Assembly (NCBI GenBank): GCA_904066235.2
Contig: CAJFCV020000006.1
Coordinates: 7,936,001 to 8,000,000 of the forward strand
Direction of reading: 5' to 3'
DNA: 64,000 bases
DNA from: Bursaphelenchus xylophilus
Taxonomy: Eukaryota; Nematoda; Chromadorea; Rhabditida; Aphelenchoididae
Shown here: one piece after another, positions 1-11,784 of the stretch
Layout of the letters: every line of letters starts with the position of its first letter
Position numbering within the stretch: the first letter of the stretch is position 1
Notes under the pieces: model-generated
The model's database searches: none
What the model saw: only the letters and a program-made list of their open reading frames with translations
What the model was told of the DNA's origin: nothing
Made by a program: the position numbers and the translations under genes

Positions 1-78
1 CATCTTTTATAGTGGCAATGAGTGTTCGAACAGATGATTTTATCTTTATTTACAACAAAAGAGCGAAGTTCTAGGTAT

Positions 79-1429
79 CTATTCTATCCGTACAAATACA
101 ATATTATACTGGGTGACCTCTTTCCTAAACCCGTTTAAAAGCCAGCTCTCCTTCGGACGTCTTCGGGCATCTTTCTCAAATTTAACCACGTTTAAATTAT
201 TCATATTATCCAAGTAAAGGTTAATCTCCCAAAGAATATCTTCCACTTCTTTCTGCCAGATTGAAGATCGTGTTGATAAGGATTGCAGAGAATAACTTAG
301 GGATTCCACTTGATTGTTGTTAATAAATCGAATTATTTCCTCGCCAAATTCCTTCACACCTTCCAATTCAACTTCAACGAGATGTAACGGAATATGGGCC
401 TCAGTGAAATGCATCGAAATAAATTTTGAGTCGAATCCAAGCCTCCAGGATACAAAAGGATTCAAGACAAATTTGAAACGCCCCTAAAAATAAATACTAA
501 AAAATCAAATAGAAACTTACTTTATCATCTAATTCAATTGAAACTTTTCGTTTTACCATACAATCGTCGGAAATACATAAACCTTCTTCGGATGCAGTTC
601 TAAGTACCAGAATATCAGATTTGTGCACCTTCTCTCTAAACCTTGAATCAAAAACATTCAAAAAGACTTACAATATCGTTCGATGCACCAAATGCGGTAA
701 TTTTTTAAACTTCCGGAACACAAATGAATGCTTTCTGCAGATTTCATTCCTCTGGCATGGCGAACATCCGAACTCGTAGCTGTATTCTTCAAATATATTG
801 GTAGCAATTGACGAAAATACTCTTTGGAATTTCCTGGAAAAGATGTCACTGTAATGCGAGCCAAAATCTTTAATACAAAAATAATAAATTATCTTACTCA
901 TCTGAAATAATATTCTTCCGGATTTCCCGGATTACCAAACGATCCTTTATCTCTCTTTTCCAGAGGAAATCGTCGATAATGGTTCTCTGAAGAGTCTCCA
1001 AACCAATATCTTCTTCACAAAACCGCATAAACCTGCTTTCCCGGATCTCAATGAGACCTCTGATTATAAACATCCGTTCAAAGAAGTGAGAATCTGCAGC
1101 TAATGAGACCTCAGATTGAAGAATGGTTCTCCATCGTCGATGAGTTAGAATTTCGTCGAGGCTATCAAAGAAATCCTTGACGAGATAATCGAGAACACTA
1201 GCTCGAAATGCTCCAATTAGACCTCCAGTTTCTTCATTTCGACCAATGAAAATCCGACATTTATCCCAAAATTCGGATGGAAAATAACAAACATGCTGTG
1301 GTTTCACGTTGAAAACCCCAAAAGAATGGCGAATCACTTGACTAGAGTAGAGAACTGAAAGATAAAACAAATAAAACTGATTTACTTACCAAATTCTTCA
1401 AGACATTGGACTAAATTCATGTCTGACAT
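79..1429 (-). CDS. Unrecognised 402-aa protein, five exons
   Basis: I do not recognise this protein. The model joins 1429-1390, 1354-936, 901-672, 635-521 and 483-79, giving 402 residues with no internal stop. The introns are 35, 34, 36 and 37 nt, with GT donors and TTTCAG or TTTAG acceptors. The second intron (902-935) is hidden inside a longer open frame and was inferred because removing it restores one frame. No signal peptide or membrane segment is visible. The protein is rich in charged and aromatic residues, with a Cys cluster near residues 190-205 (CSPCQRNEIC) and a basic stretch after it. The start begins MSDMN just after an AT-rich leader. It lies downstream of a PMP3 gene on the same strand, 354 nt away. 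The consistent splice pattern argues for a real gene; the function is unknown. Confidence 0.6.
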
Positions 1430-1783
1430 TATGGATAAATATTCTGAAATCGGTTACATACAATTGAGCCATTGAAACTACATAATTCCGTTGAGAAGAA
1501 GTAAATTCCGAAAAAATTTGCGAAATTTACTAAAAATTTTCTTCGATATATTTTCGTCCCACAGCGAAAATTCCTGAACCTCTTGGCATTCTGTTTTTGC
1601 GCAAAAAATCAACTTTGAGCTATGATGGATTTTACTGCCGGCGTTTTCCTAAAATTAGATTAAACCTCGACTACTTGACCGATAATAAATTTTTTATTTC
1701 ATTAAATTTCTTATATTACAATAGCCAAACAAAAAGAGGATTATGATTCTCCGAGGCAAGCATTAACGATTTAAATTTGGAAT
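1430..1783. other. Spacer between the PMP3 gene and the 402-aa gene
   Basis: AT-rich DNA between two minus-strand genes. It should hold the 3' end of the PMP3 transcript and the 5' leader of the 402-aa gene. I see no open frame or repeat worth naming. Confidence 0.5.
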
Positions 1784-2029
1784 CTACTGGAAGAAGCAGT
1801 ACCACAAGGCGTGGATGACGGCGGGTAACCAGAAGATGAAGAGGAGAATGATGCTCACGATCACATGGATGTTACAGTCCGAGGCGTGGATGAAAACGGC
1901 CAGAGGCTGAAATTGAAAGGTAAAACTTTTAACTCTTCAGCTACAAACAAATGGAAACATAGTAAATAAACTTACTGGTAGGATAATACAAAGTATGAGT
2001 TCGATGATCTGCTGAACTTCCAAAGCCAT
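1784..2029 (-). CDS. PMP3/UPF0057 family small proteolipid, copy 1
   Basis: A 58-residue membrane protein of the PMP3 (UPF0057) family, tiny two-helix proteolipids linked in yeast and plants to membrane potential and salt tolerance. Exons are 2029-1976 and 1906-1784, and the first ends exactly before the family's conserved Pro-Leu-Ala. Helix 1 spans about residues 6-24 ([16 protein letters not shown]) and helix 2 about 33-54 ([21 protein letters not shown]). The linker carries the typical Asp-Cys-Asn. The C-terminal P-A-V-I-H-A-x-W-Y block is the strongest family mark. A paralogue lies at 8742-9034 with the same intron position. The protein is below most ORF length cut-offs. Physiological role in this animal is inferred only from the family. 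Confidence 0.88.
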
Positions 2030-4434
2030 TTTCTAAAATATTTTTTATACTTTACAAAAGTTGATAGTAAAACATCTCACGTATTCTCGATTTACAATGA
2101 AATCAGTGTTTACTCTGACTTCAAAGAGACTCTTATCAAAACAGTTGTCTTTTGAAATCACGCGTCTAATTACAATAAAGAATTTGTTTTTCTAAGTTGG
2201 TTGAGGCTTTTCTAATGTATGAGTCAGCAACCAAGGCCACTCAAACATTTCTTAAACAAATTGGGAATGATTCAGTGATGACAAGCAAATCTTAGAATAC
2301 GTGGTAGCCTCCGTCCGGCAAAATTTTGGTACCATAATTTTGAAGAATACTTGTTTTAAAAAAGAAAAAAAATCATTTTCCGGAATATCTTAATATTTCT
2401 CAGCTGTAAAGTAGGGATTTTATCGGATGATCAAGCAAAACATGACTGTATATGGACTTCGCAAATGCAGCACCCAATTGCTGTATATGGTCTTCGCAAA
2501 TGCAGCACCCAATTGTATTCAACTAAAAATTTATGAAAATCAGTGAAAAGACCGGGCTTTAAACTCCATGTTTACAAGAGTGTCCAAATTTGAAAAAAAG
2601 GCGAAATGTCAACAATTTGGAATTTGCGTTTCCCCCAAATCCCCGGGAGTTACGGGAGAAACGAGCGAAAGCGGATCGAAAATGGATGCTTCTAAAATAA
2701 TGCAGGTTTGTCCCTCCACAAGAACCCATCAAAAAGCGAAAAAAAAACAATTCCCTTGCCCCCCTCGCCTCGACCAGGTTCTGATCGTAAACAAGAAGGC
2801 GGTGGGAGAGTAAGAGTAATAAACAAATGTTTCTTTCCCCGCTCTCCGCACCTCCAAGATGTTCACGATATCTGGTCGGCGTTTAATTACATCTTCCGTC
2901 TCTTCGAATCGCGCTCTCTTTATTACAGGTCAAACATGACATGATGATAAATGGGATCGGTTTTGGAAGGAAGTTGGCCTCAGGGCAGGGGAAAACGGCA
3001 TGGGAAAATGAGATCTATTATAAATGCGGCCATTTTTATATTGATCACGGGTATGATACAACCAATGCCCAATTCGTTCTCTAAACTGTAAACTGATATT
3101 AAAACTCTTATCCTAGACTCTTTCGGCCCCCTTTCCTCTCCTTTATCGACCAAAACCTATCGATTGCCGCCTCCGCAGATGACGTAAAAAGATGACTAAT
3201 GCGACTTTTACGGCCTGCATGAAGATTACTAATTGATTGCAAGATTCGAAAGCAAAAACCCGAATATCTGGGAACGTATTATTTATTGGCGCGTCGAAAT
3301 AGTTTTCTTCCCGATTCTTTAAATTAATTACGTTCTTTCGATTAAAACTTTCCCTTTAAACCGACCAAAAAAGGCTTCACCTTGATTGACAAACTTTACA
3401 AACGTAATAAAGAATGTAAAACTGGTTTAGGAATAGGGGAATAAAGCCCGAAAGGCATTAATTACAACAATTACAGGCCTAAACAAAGGGAATGTTTGGA
3501 ATAAGACCTGACCTCGAGAGGTCGGATTGTCAGATGACGGAGCAGCCTGAGTGCTTTCTTTCAACGCCTACGGAAAATAAATAACAAAAACATGATAACA
3601 ATCGGAGAGGTTTCAAAAAAAGATGTTTTGAACAACAATCCATTCTCATTTAAGGCAATTACTGGTAAGAATTTAATCAGAGGTTACTGGCTTATCTAAC
3701 TGTTTAGATAGGTCAAACATTAGGGGCTAATTAGGCACAAGCTACAAAAATTGGATGACCTTATACGAGCCCTTTAAAAATATCCGATCAGCGTCTAAAC
3801 CCCACCAAAAATTAAAGCGCAATTTATTTAGTGCTGGGGGACAAAGAATTCGGAAATTGAAAACCGAAAAGACTCAAGACTAACTGAAAACATTTGGGAA
3901 TTGAACTCAGAAAACCACGGAGGGAGGGGAAAGTTTTATGAATGGTATGGCCTCGAATCCCTTCCAATAAATTCAGCCTTTTTGAGCAGTCCAATCTGAC
4001 AATTAGATATGGAGTAAAGAGTGAGGATTGTCTTTGTAATGTCATCTTCTTGTTTGTATTGTTGATTTTTTTGTGACTGTGAAAAAAGTTCGGCCGTTTA
4101 CAGCAATGCTTGTTGAAATAAAGAGCTGCGAATTTCAACCAGTGGATAAATGAGTTAGACAACGCTCTATAAAAAACAAAAAGTACATTACGCTTCGTTG
4201 TAAAAGCGGCGAAGACATCGTATCCCAAGAATATTCAACATAACCGCATTGCAACTCGAATTACATAGTTGCTGTGACTAGAGAATATTGAAAATAAATA
4301 GTTTTTTAAATTCGAAAAAGTTTCAAATTTAATAGAATTTACCCTACCGAATCCGAAGTCATCCATCGTTTCGGTATCATCAAGAATTCAAAAAAAATTG
4401 AAAAATATCAAAAATTAAATCCAGAAGCTCGATA
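2030..4434. other. Intergenic DNA, no gene recognised
   Basis: About 2.4 kb upstream of the first PMP3 gene. It contains a 35-bp tandem duplication at 2446-2515. Open frames on both strands near 2560-2940 overlap each other and show no splice-bounded structure, so none is called. The right edge is the Tc1-type element. Confidence 0.5.
2446..2515. repeat. Tandem duplication of a 35-bp unit
   Basis: Two adjacent 35-bp units (2446-2480 and 2481-2515), each beginning CTGTATATGG and ending CACCCAATTG, differ at one base (A versus T at unit position 11). This looks like a recent local duplication. Confidence 0.9.
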
Positions 4435-5993
4435 CAGTATGCGTCATAATTATAACCGCACTTTAAAAATGAGTGTAACTTTTGTGATTGTGAATAGAAA
4501 TGTGTCATATTTGGCACCAATGTGCATCAGTGTACCAGAAATGATGTCTCAAAAAATTATTTTGAAGAGTTTCCGTATTTTAGAAAAAAGCTGCAAAACC
4601 AAAATTTTGATACTTTTCGGTGCGTCAAAATTATAACCGCACTTGCGAATTTTGTCTATTAGTCTAATGAAAACACAGAATATCAATATCTGATGTTTAG
4701 CTACGCTCCCTGAGGCCTCAATAACGCCCATCACACGACTCGGAAGCCTCTGGGCAAATTTTTTGGCGCATACTGACCCATCTTGTCCCTGAATCGGAAA
4801 ACGGCAGATTTTCGCTCAGTTAGACCGTTGGGCTCAAGAAGTGAGGAACTTCCTGGTCGTCTCGGAAGCCTTTAACAAATCTAAATGTTATGGCAGACAA
4901 AAGTTTACCACTGCTTCCGGTTGAAAAGAAATAATCCGCCGGGCTTCTAACTCTGCCATCTCTGGGGTTCACTTAAATCAAGATCTGAGCTCCAGTATTA
5001 ACGGGATCACCATGCTGAGGGTCGGAAAACACAACGACGTCATCACAAGGCATTATGTGACGTTGGGACCCCAGCTGACCCCAGTTTACGGCAACCTGCG
5101 GCCGAAAGTTGCTAAGGATACATTCACAACAGAGGTTGACTAGTGAAAGATCGCTGAAACCGACGTTTGACCGTTGCAGTACAATATTCCTTGTAGATTG
5201 GGTAGTCGCGTGATAGCCTTGACGGTTTTACATACCAATGGCATGGGATTAAAAACGAATCGCGTTACTTCTTATGCCGTAATTATAGAGGCCGCCGGCT
5301 GATGGTTTGGGGCGCCTTCAAAAAAGCCGGAGGCCTTCCGTTGACGGCCACAGCGACTCAAATGAATAGCCTTAAGTTCTACGAAGTCTTAATCGAACAT
5401 GTGGTACCGTACCGGTAACCTGGCTATACTTTTGTTGGAGAATTCCCACGTCCACCATTGCAGGTCGGCATACCAGTTCGTTTAACAGCAAGGCATTTGC
5501 ACCATAGATTCTCTCGTATATTCCCTAGGTTTAAATCCAATAGGAAACTTGTGGGGCCTCCTCCCTCGTTAATTGCATCGCTACAACAAGCGGTATTCTA
5601 CCGTAACTGAGCGAAAATCTGCCGTTTTCCGATTCAGGCACAAGATGGGCCAGGATGCGCCAAAAAAATTTGCCCAGAGGGTTCCGAGTCGTGTGATGGG
5701 CGTTATTGAGGCCTCAGGAAGCGTAGCTAAACATCAGTTATTGATATTCTGTGTTTTCATTAGACTAATAGCCAAAATTCGCGAGTGCGGTTATAATTTT
5801 GACGCACCGAAAAGTACCAAAATTTTGGTTTTTGCAGCTTTTTTCTAAAATACGGAAAGCTTTCGAAATAATTTTTTGGGACGTCATTTCTAGTACACTG
5901 ATGCACATTGGTGCCAAATATGACACATTTATATTCACAACCACAAAAGTTACACTCATTTTTAAAGTGCGGTTATAATTATGACGCATACTG
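4435..5993. mobile_element. Tc1/mariner-type transposon with about 390-bp inverted repeats, decayed
   Basis: The element begins CAGTATGCGTCATAATTATA and ends with the inverse, flanked by TA on each side (4433-4434 and 5994-5995), the target duplication of the Tc1/mariner class. The terminal inverted repeats run about 4435-4822 and 5604-5993, with scattered mismatches. Each repeat contains two copies of a motif of the form GCGTCAWAATTATAACCGCACTT (left arm: near 4440 and 4622), resembling the paired transposase sites of IR/DR elements. The right repeat overlaps the coding sequence for the C-terminus of the transposase, so the left repeat is an inverted copy of that 3' end. The interior holds a broken transposase gene. 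The element is probably immobile on its own. Confidence 0.88.
5299..5735 (+). pseudogene. Tc1-family transposase remnant
   Basis: Fragments typical of Tc1 transposases can be read on the plus strand: LMVWGAF at 5299-5319, a degenerate LENSHVHHC near 5435, LNPIGNLWG at 5531-5557, and a C-terminal VPSRVMGVIEASG block near 5680-5720. The first fragment is in a different frame from the others, and an in-frame TAA follows the LNPIGNLWG block. The catalytic positions look lost: the second acidic residue lies in an ENSH context, and the glutamate usually in IENLW is glycine. The N-terminal DNA-binding half is not recognisable. Confidence 0.75.
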
Positions 5994-5995
5994 TA

Positions 5996-6837
5996 GTTGA
6001 ATAAACTTTCCCATCTAACCAAAGGGGTTCTACAAGAGGTACTATATATGCCAATGCTTTCCGTCAAGGAACAAGGCCTTAAAACATTTTTCATCGCATT
6101 TTAGAAACCCTAGAGATTCCGGTTTCCTAAGGAGTTTGAAAAAGTGATGTTAAGGAGAAGAAAATGTGGAGCTGGATACTCCTTTGTCGCTTCTGCTTCC
6201 ATCGATATTTTTGGTGCTGTTTGAAAAGGAGAGGTGCATAATCTAGGCAAAGTACCTCCTGCACTTCTGAGGAGGACAACCTGACTTCATTCGTATTATT
6301 TAAAGGACAATGGAATATCGAATTGAATGGGGAGAAGCGACAAGTCCGTCCTTGTACTCCTAATAAGCGATGACTTAATTCCTCATCTCACAATTTACTG
6401 TTGTTTATAGATCTAATGATGGAGAAGATTTCTACTTGATCAAAAACTAATGGGAAATGACGGGGGAGAAGTGGAAATCGCTTGAATATTTTTTTTGTAT
6501 GGGATAATGCTGCTGGATACATTGACTAAAAGATAGATACTTCTTTGATCATGGGAAGACTTTTTCTAATCTTATATCTCCAATACTATAAAAGCGGACG
6601 TTTTTACTAAAAAACAAGGCAATTTTTAGCTGTAATTAAATTGTGTAACAAAGTTACCATTTTTGAAGAAAGAAGTTGCTCGTATAAGTAAATAGATCAA
6701 GGAGAAGATCAGTCGATTAACGATGATGCAACTTCTCATGCTCCCGTTGCAAGTAAAAGCAATGAGTCAGTTAAGTTCATCAAAGCTATGATTAACCAAA
6801 CGATAACAGTTACCGAGAATCAATGTGTAATCAGCTC
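5996..6837. other. Upstream region of the cathepsin L-like gene
   Basis: AT-rich, with no supported gene. There is a TATAAAAG at 6587-6594 in addition to the better-placed one at 6838. The stretch 6415-6530 has short protease-like words in one frame, but too little to claim a second gene copy. Confidence 0.4.
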
Positions 6838-6846
6838 TATAAAAGG
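6838..6846 (+). promoter_or_regulatory. Probable TATA box of the cathepsin L-like gene
   Basis: TATAAAAGG lies 31 nt before the chosen ATG at 6877. A TATA box normally sits about 30 nt upstream of transcription start, so the leader would be only a few bases long. This supports the ATG at 6877 over the upstream in-frame ATG at 6823, which would precede the TATA box. Confidence 0.55.
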
Positions 6847-6876
6847 CGTCAAATCTATAGCAGACGAAACTGCGCT

Positions 6877-8118
6877 ATGGTTCTAAAATTTACTGTCATC
6901 CTTCTACTCCTTTCTACTTGCGACGGGTATTTTATTGACAAGGAATTTGAATGGAAATATGTAAAATATCTAGAAGCAGAAGTTGTGGATGAATGGATCG
7001 ACAGATTGAATACTTTTGATGAGACTAAGAACACTCTGAGACTGGCTAGGAAGCTGGGAGAAGAGCTACAGTCAGACGATGATTATGAGAAATTCTTTGA
7101 CCATATCCTTCAGTAAGACTTAGATGGCGGACTCAATCGATGATTTCAGATTTAACAAAAACTACGAAACAGAAGAGGAGCTAAGTTTCCGTTTTGAAGT
7201 CATTAAAAACTCGTTAAAAGATATCGAAAAACGTCAAGAAACCAATCCCGAGGCACAATACGGACTAACGGAACTCTCAGATCTGACCAAAGAAGAGTTC
7301 TTCGAGTTCTATGCGAATCTTCAAATGAAAGATCTTGAAGATTTCCCTCTTATTGAGGATAACCCAGAATCCAATGTCACAGCAAAGCTAATGGCTCCTG
7401 CTAGCTTTGACTGGAGAACCGCGAAGAAGGTAAGCGGCGTAAAGGATCAAAAACGCTGTGGATCTTGCTACGCATTTGCCGCTGTGGCCGCGATTGAAAG
7501 TATCCATGCAATCAAAAGAGGGCAATTATACGACCTAAGTGCCCAACAGGCCGTTTCCTGCACCTTTGGAAACGTGAATCACGGGTGTCAAGGAGGTGTT
7601 CCGGACAACGTGATGTCCTACTTTACTACTCATGGAATCACAACCTGGGATAAGTTTCCGTACGTCTCCGGGGATCATCAACAAATCCCTCCTTGTACAC
7701 CAAAACCGTCTGTCACAAAACTCAACCGAATTGGTATTTTGAAAGCCCACGATGAGAATGGAATCAAGGAAACGGTGTTTAACAATGGACCTGTGGTTTC
7801 GGGTGAGTCACAATCTATCGGAAGGGATCCCCTGATTTCTATTTCTACCGTAATGTTTCTGCTAAAATACAACAATATTCAGGGATTGACGCGAGTGCTT
7901 TGCAACATTATCGAGGAGGAATTGTCCATCATCAAGTCGGAAAACCCTCTCTGAACCACGCTGTTCTTACTGTGGGTTACGGTAGCGAAAGAGGAGATGA
8001 TTATTTCATAATCAAAAACTCATGGGGAAGAGGTTGGGGCGAAGGAGGCTACTTTAGATGTGGAAGGAACAGAAATGATATGAATATCGCGTTATATAAT
8101 GTTGCTGCATACATTTAA
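6877..8118 (+). CDS. Papain-family cysteine protease, cathepsin L-like
   Basis: A secreted C1A protease precursor of 374 residues. Exons are 6877-7112, 7150-7802 and 7883-8118. A signal peptide covers about residues 1-17 (MVLKFTVILLLLSTCDG). An I29-type inhibitory propeptide follows, with an ERFNIN-like pattern near residues 87-105, though it is preceded by about 60 acidic extra residues. The mature domain starts near APASFDW (161). Catalytic residues are all present: Cys185 in KRCGSCYAF, His322 in LNHAVLTVGYG and Asn342 in IIKNSWG. The Trp that normally follows the catalytic Cys is Tyr. The ATG is chosen because it opens the signal peptide and sits 31 nt after a TATA box. AATAAA-type signals follow the stop. 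Likely digestive or secretory; substrate unknown. Confidence 0.9.
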
Positions 8119-8741
8119 AGTAAACAACAAATAATATACATATGTAGAATGGGTATGTTCATCTGAATTGCAAAAATAAATAAATCTTTCAAAGTTTCGA
8201 CAAACCTTATTTGAACGTCAAGCTGAGAATACTTGACTTTTATTTGTTTATTTCGAGTACCCATTTCCATTTTACGGGGTTTTTTACAAGTTCTTCGTTT
8301 TATTACCTGATGACTCAGAAAACAGTGATCGAAGTGCGATCAATGAGCAGAAAGCGAAGATTTTTATAACGGACTCTGTCAGCTAACTGACAAAAGTTGA
8401 AATCCAGAAAGACATTTCGGCTCGCAGCAACTTGACAGTTGCATTTGCGAGTTCTCTGTTTTATATATTACCTGATGAATCACAAAAAAATAAATTGAAA
8501 TGCGTACGCTCTCGGTCGCAACGGATGTTCTATGTCTCGGCGGCGCATGCAAAGCGCGTGCTAAAACACAGAAATTTAATGCCCGACGTGTTTGCAAAAT
8601 TAAAAAAAAATCGGAGTGTCGCATTTGGGGTACGTTCTTTGTCAATAAGCAAAAAAAAAGTTTAATAAATTATTTTAAACAGTAAAGGCAATGTAACAAA
8701 ATGCGAGGAAGGATCAAGAAGAAAGAAGCCCGTATGCAGAT
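8119..8741. other. Spacer between the protease and the second PMP3 gene
   Basis: Convergent 3' ends meet here. AATAAATAAAT near 8176 is a plausible polyadenylation signal for the protease. Overlapping open frames on both strands at 8380-8685 do not look coding. Confidence 0.4.
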
Positions 8742-9034
8742 TCATCGACAAAAGCAGTACCATAAGGCGTGGAACACTCCCGGGAACCTGAAAAAAAATA
8801 ATATTTTTAAAGACTTATGAACTTTTTTGTATGTAAAAAAGGTTGCAACGGGCTCACCAAAAGAAAAATATTAGAATTACACTGATGGCCACATGAACAT
8901 TGCAATCATCATGCCTCAGGAAAATTGCAAGGGGCTAAAAATTGATTAAAATTAGAAGATTTTGGCCTACAAAAACTTACAGGTAAAATAAATGAGAGCA
9001 CCAGCCAGATGCATTCCTGCATTCCAAAGGCCAT
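8742..9034 (-). CDS. PMP3/UPF0057 family small proteolipid, copy 2
   Basis: A second 58-residue PMP3 family protein. Exons are 9034-8981, 8934-8858 and 8787-8742. The protein begins MAFGMQECIWLVLSFILP and ends PGVFHALWYCFCR. Its first intron falls at the same place as in the copy at 1784-2029, just before Pro-Leu-Ala, and an extra second intron splits the Trp codon before F-P-G-V-F-H. Two membrane helices are evident, about residues 8-26 and 34-54. Copies 1 and 2 share the D-C-N-x-H-V linker and the HALWYCF end, so they are paralogues about 7 kb apart on one strand, separated by a protease gene and a transposon. Function is inferred from the family only. Confidence 0.87.
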
Positions 9035-11784
9035 GGTGAGATCTGAAAGATAAATTTTATTGCCTGTGGCTCAAATATTTAAAGAAATATTCATACACAG
9101 CACGTGATATAAGCCTCGGTCATGAACAGTCAAATACACATTAAACTTTTCAGCGCGATCCACTCCATCGCCTCTCTCTTTTCGAGTGTAAAATCCTATT
9201 TTTCAGATTTAGCGATTTCCACACAAAAGCAAAAAAAAATAATTTACCAAAAAAGCAAATGATAGGCACTCTCAAGGACACTTGCCGCACTTCCCCTAAT
9301 TTAGTTTGAATTAGTTACCTAACAACGAACAAATGGACGTGAGAAAATCGCCGGCTTTGTAGGGAAAATTATTTGAAGACCTTGTATTACAACTTCTTAT
9401 ACGTTTTGCAAAGTCAAAGAGAGATGAGTATTTAAATTTTGCGTGTAAAAGTGAGAACCCGCTCAACTCCGTTAATATTGTTCAAACAAATGAATCAAAA
9501 CAGTCTTCGCAGAGGACACTTGAACAGTTTTCATTTGATTTACAAATAAACAATGGCCACCGGACCTAAAATCCAAATTTAAATCAAAAAGCTCGGCCAA
9601 AGAACGACTAAATTATAATAAATCTGAAAGTAAGTGTCCAAGTCAACTCCCTTTCATCGCTCGTCCTCTAACAAACTCAACTCCAAATCTCATTTTGGCC
9701 AAGTTCTTTGTGTCCAAAAGGGATAATTCCAAGGATAAAATAATCGAAATACAAATGTCTTGGCCAGAAAAGAGAGGAAATGTGTGGCTGAACCGGGAGT
9801 GCGTTAATAATTGATGTGATAGGCCACCGATAAGCCGTTTTTCGGCCTTCGAGGCTTTAAATGGGCGAATTCTGAAGCAAAAGACATCGCCATCCTTAGG
9901 AAAAATACATATGGTTTATTGGGGGACGATAAGAAAATACAATAAAAAAAGAGCTGCTGGTCGAGGATTAAAAACTGAACTCTACAAGCCTTTATTTTGA
10001 CCGCAGAGCAAATGAACGAATGCAAAGTATGTATAATACAGTATGCAAAAACATGTAAATTACAATTAATAGAGATTTATTTCTCTTTTTATTTGGCAGC
10101 AATTCCTTTTGTTTTGCACAAAAATTCTATCAAACGTCAGAACTGACCCTGAGGGCATAGTCATTGTCAGTTGGCAGGACAATGGCAAAGTTTGAGGAGA
10201 AATCGAAAAGTCGTTTATCTCGGGTCGGGATCGGAAAGTGCGAAAATAAAGAATTTGCGGGTTTGGCAAGGTTAATGGGAAGAAGCGAAATTAACACAGG
10301 AAGAGGTCGAATTGCGACGCTTGGTTTGTCATCAAAGTCGATTTTAGCTTGGATTAGAATAGTCTACGTTTTATATGAGTGTAACTACGACCTACCACAA
10401 ACATCTTAGTAGTCATAAACTTGATGACTCAAAAGAGGTCAGAGTTTACATTTGTAAATTCGAAAAATGGCCTAAAATCAAAAAATAAATTTTTTTTCAC
10501 TCCTTACCCAATTCTTTGTATGCATTCTCGTGTACGCGGAGATCGTTTATTGTCTGATCTGTGCCTGAGTAGAAGCATTTCAAAGAATGTGTGAGTTATG
10601 TAGACAGCGCACAAACAAAATGATTTGAAAAACAGATCTTCAGGCGCCTCGTTTGTTACAGCGGCAATAGTCAATTCTTAAAAAAAGATCTTCAAATTTA
10701 CATAGGCAACTTGTTTAAAAAAATTCAGGTCACCAAAAGAAGAGTTTTGCAAGTAAAGGCCCATCTCCCCCAAAGTTACACCCGACTCCATGATTGCCTC
10801 ATTCTGTCGCTCAACTAATCCCATATAATGCCCGGGGAAACAACACTCATAAAACTTCCGGATGTCTCTCTCCTCGAACAGAAGTTGAAATTGAATAATT
10901 GACTTCAGAATTCCACCGATTAGTTGATTAAAAGCGACAAAAGAGACCCTAAGGATGTAATGGCAACTAATGGAGAACGGGAAACCCCTCAACGCTCTTT
11001 TTTAGATAACCATGGAGACATTATTTATTTTAAGTTTAGTGATATCGCTTAAATATTTACAAGTGTTTCGTTTCGGGTGAAGTTGGGACTGCAGGTGATA
11101 AAAATTTGAAATTATTAATATCAGGAATCTGTTGGATATCATAAAATAGAGCAAAAGGTTCGCAATTCGTAGTTTATGTGCTTTCTAGCTATCTTTGCGA
11201 TCTCAATTTTTGAATTTTACATTTCGTAATTTTTCGTTTTTGCCGTAGCCACCTTCTGACATTAATTTTATTTTAATTTTTCCACAAATTTGACTAACCA
11301 AATTCAATTTGCAAATTCGTGTTTTTTCCATTTCACATGACCTTCTTTTCCTTTTGCAAGCCTTTTTACATAATAAATATGGTATGATATATTGTCTATG
11401 CACATTGTGCACATCGTGCATAGACAACCGCCACTAGCACAATTGAATTTATTGAAATTCATCAAACATTTACAGAGACTGTATTTTTGTAAACAACTTG
11501 AGAAGAGAGACAATAAAATAAATAGAATCGAGAGATCATGTCAAAATGCGGAGATGTTAGGTTGGATTCTGGACTGATAAAAGATGACTAAAATAACAAT
11601 CTTGAGATCAGAATAAGAGTCTACAGTGAGTGAGAAGATTACTGTAAAAAAATTTAAAATTTCATAAATTATGTTACAGTAAGAAATTATACGATTATTG
11701 TAACATTATGTAAGAAATTTGAAATCATGTTACAGTATCCCAACAGTCTTAGGGATGAGAGATCTAAGCAATAATTCATAGCGA
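9035..11784. other. Intergenic DNA, one weak exon candidate
   Basis: About 2.75 kb. A minus-strand frame at 10678-11000 codes about 100 residues with fair amino-acid composition (for example FEERDIRKFYECCFPGHY), but it lacks an ATG and clear splice partners, so it is not called as a gene. A 36-bp palindrome lies at 11392-11427. The remainder is AT-rich with nothing recognised. Confidence 0.4.
11392..11427. repeat. Short perfect inverted repeat (12-bp arms)
   Basis: Arms TTGTCTATGCAC and GTGCATAGACAA are perfect inverses around a 12-base centre that itself contains GTGCAC. It could form a cruciform or a short RNA hairpin. No neighbouring gene explains it. Confidence 0.7.

Noticed and set aside
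10678..11000. Minus-strand frame of about 100 codons with protein-like composition
   Set aside because: No ATG at its start, no convincing splice partners and no recognisable family; possibly a decayed exon.
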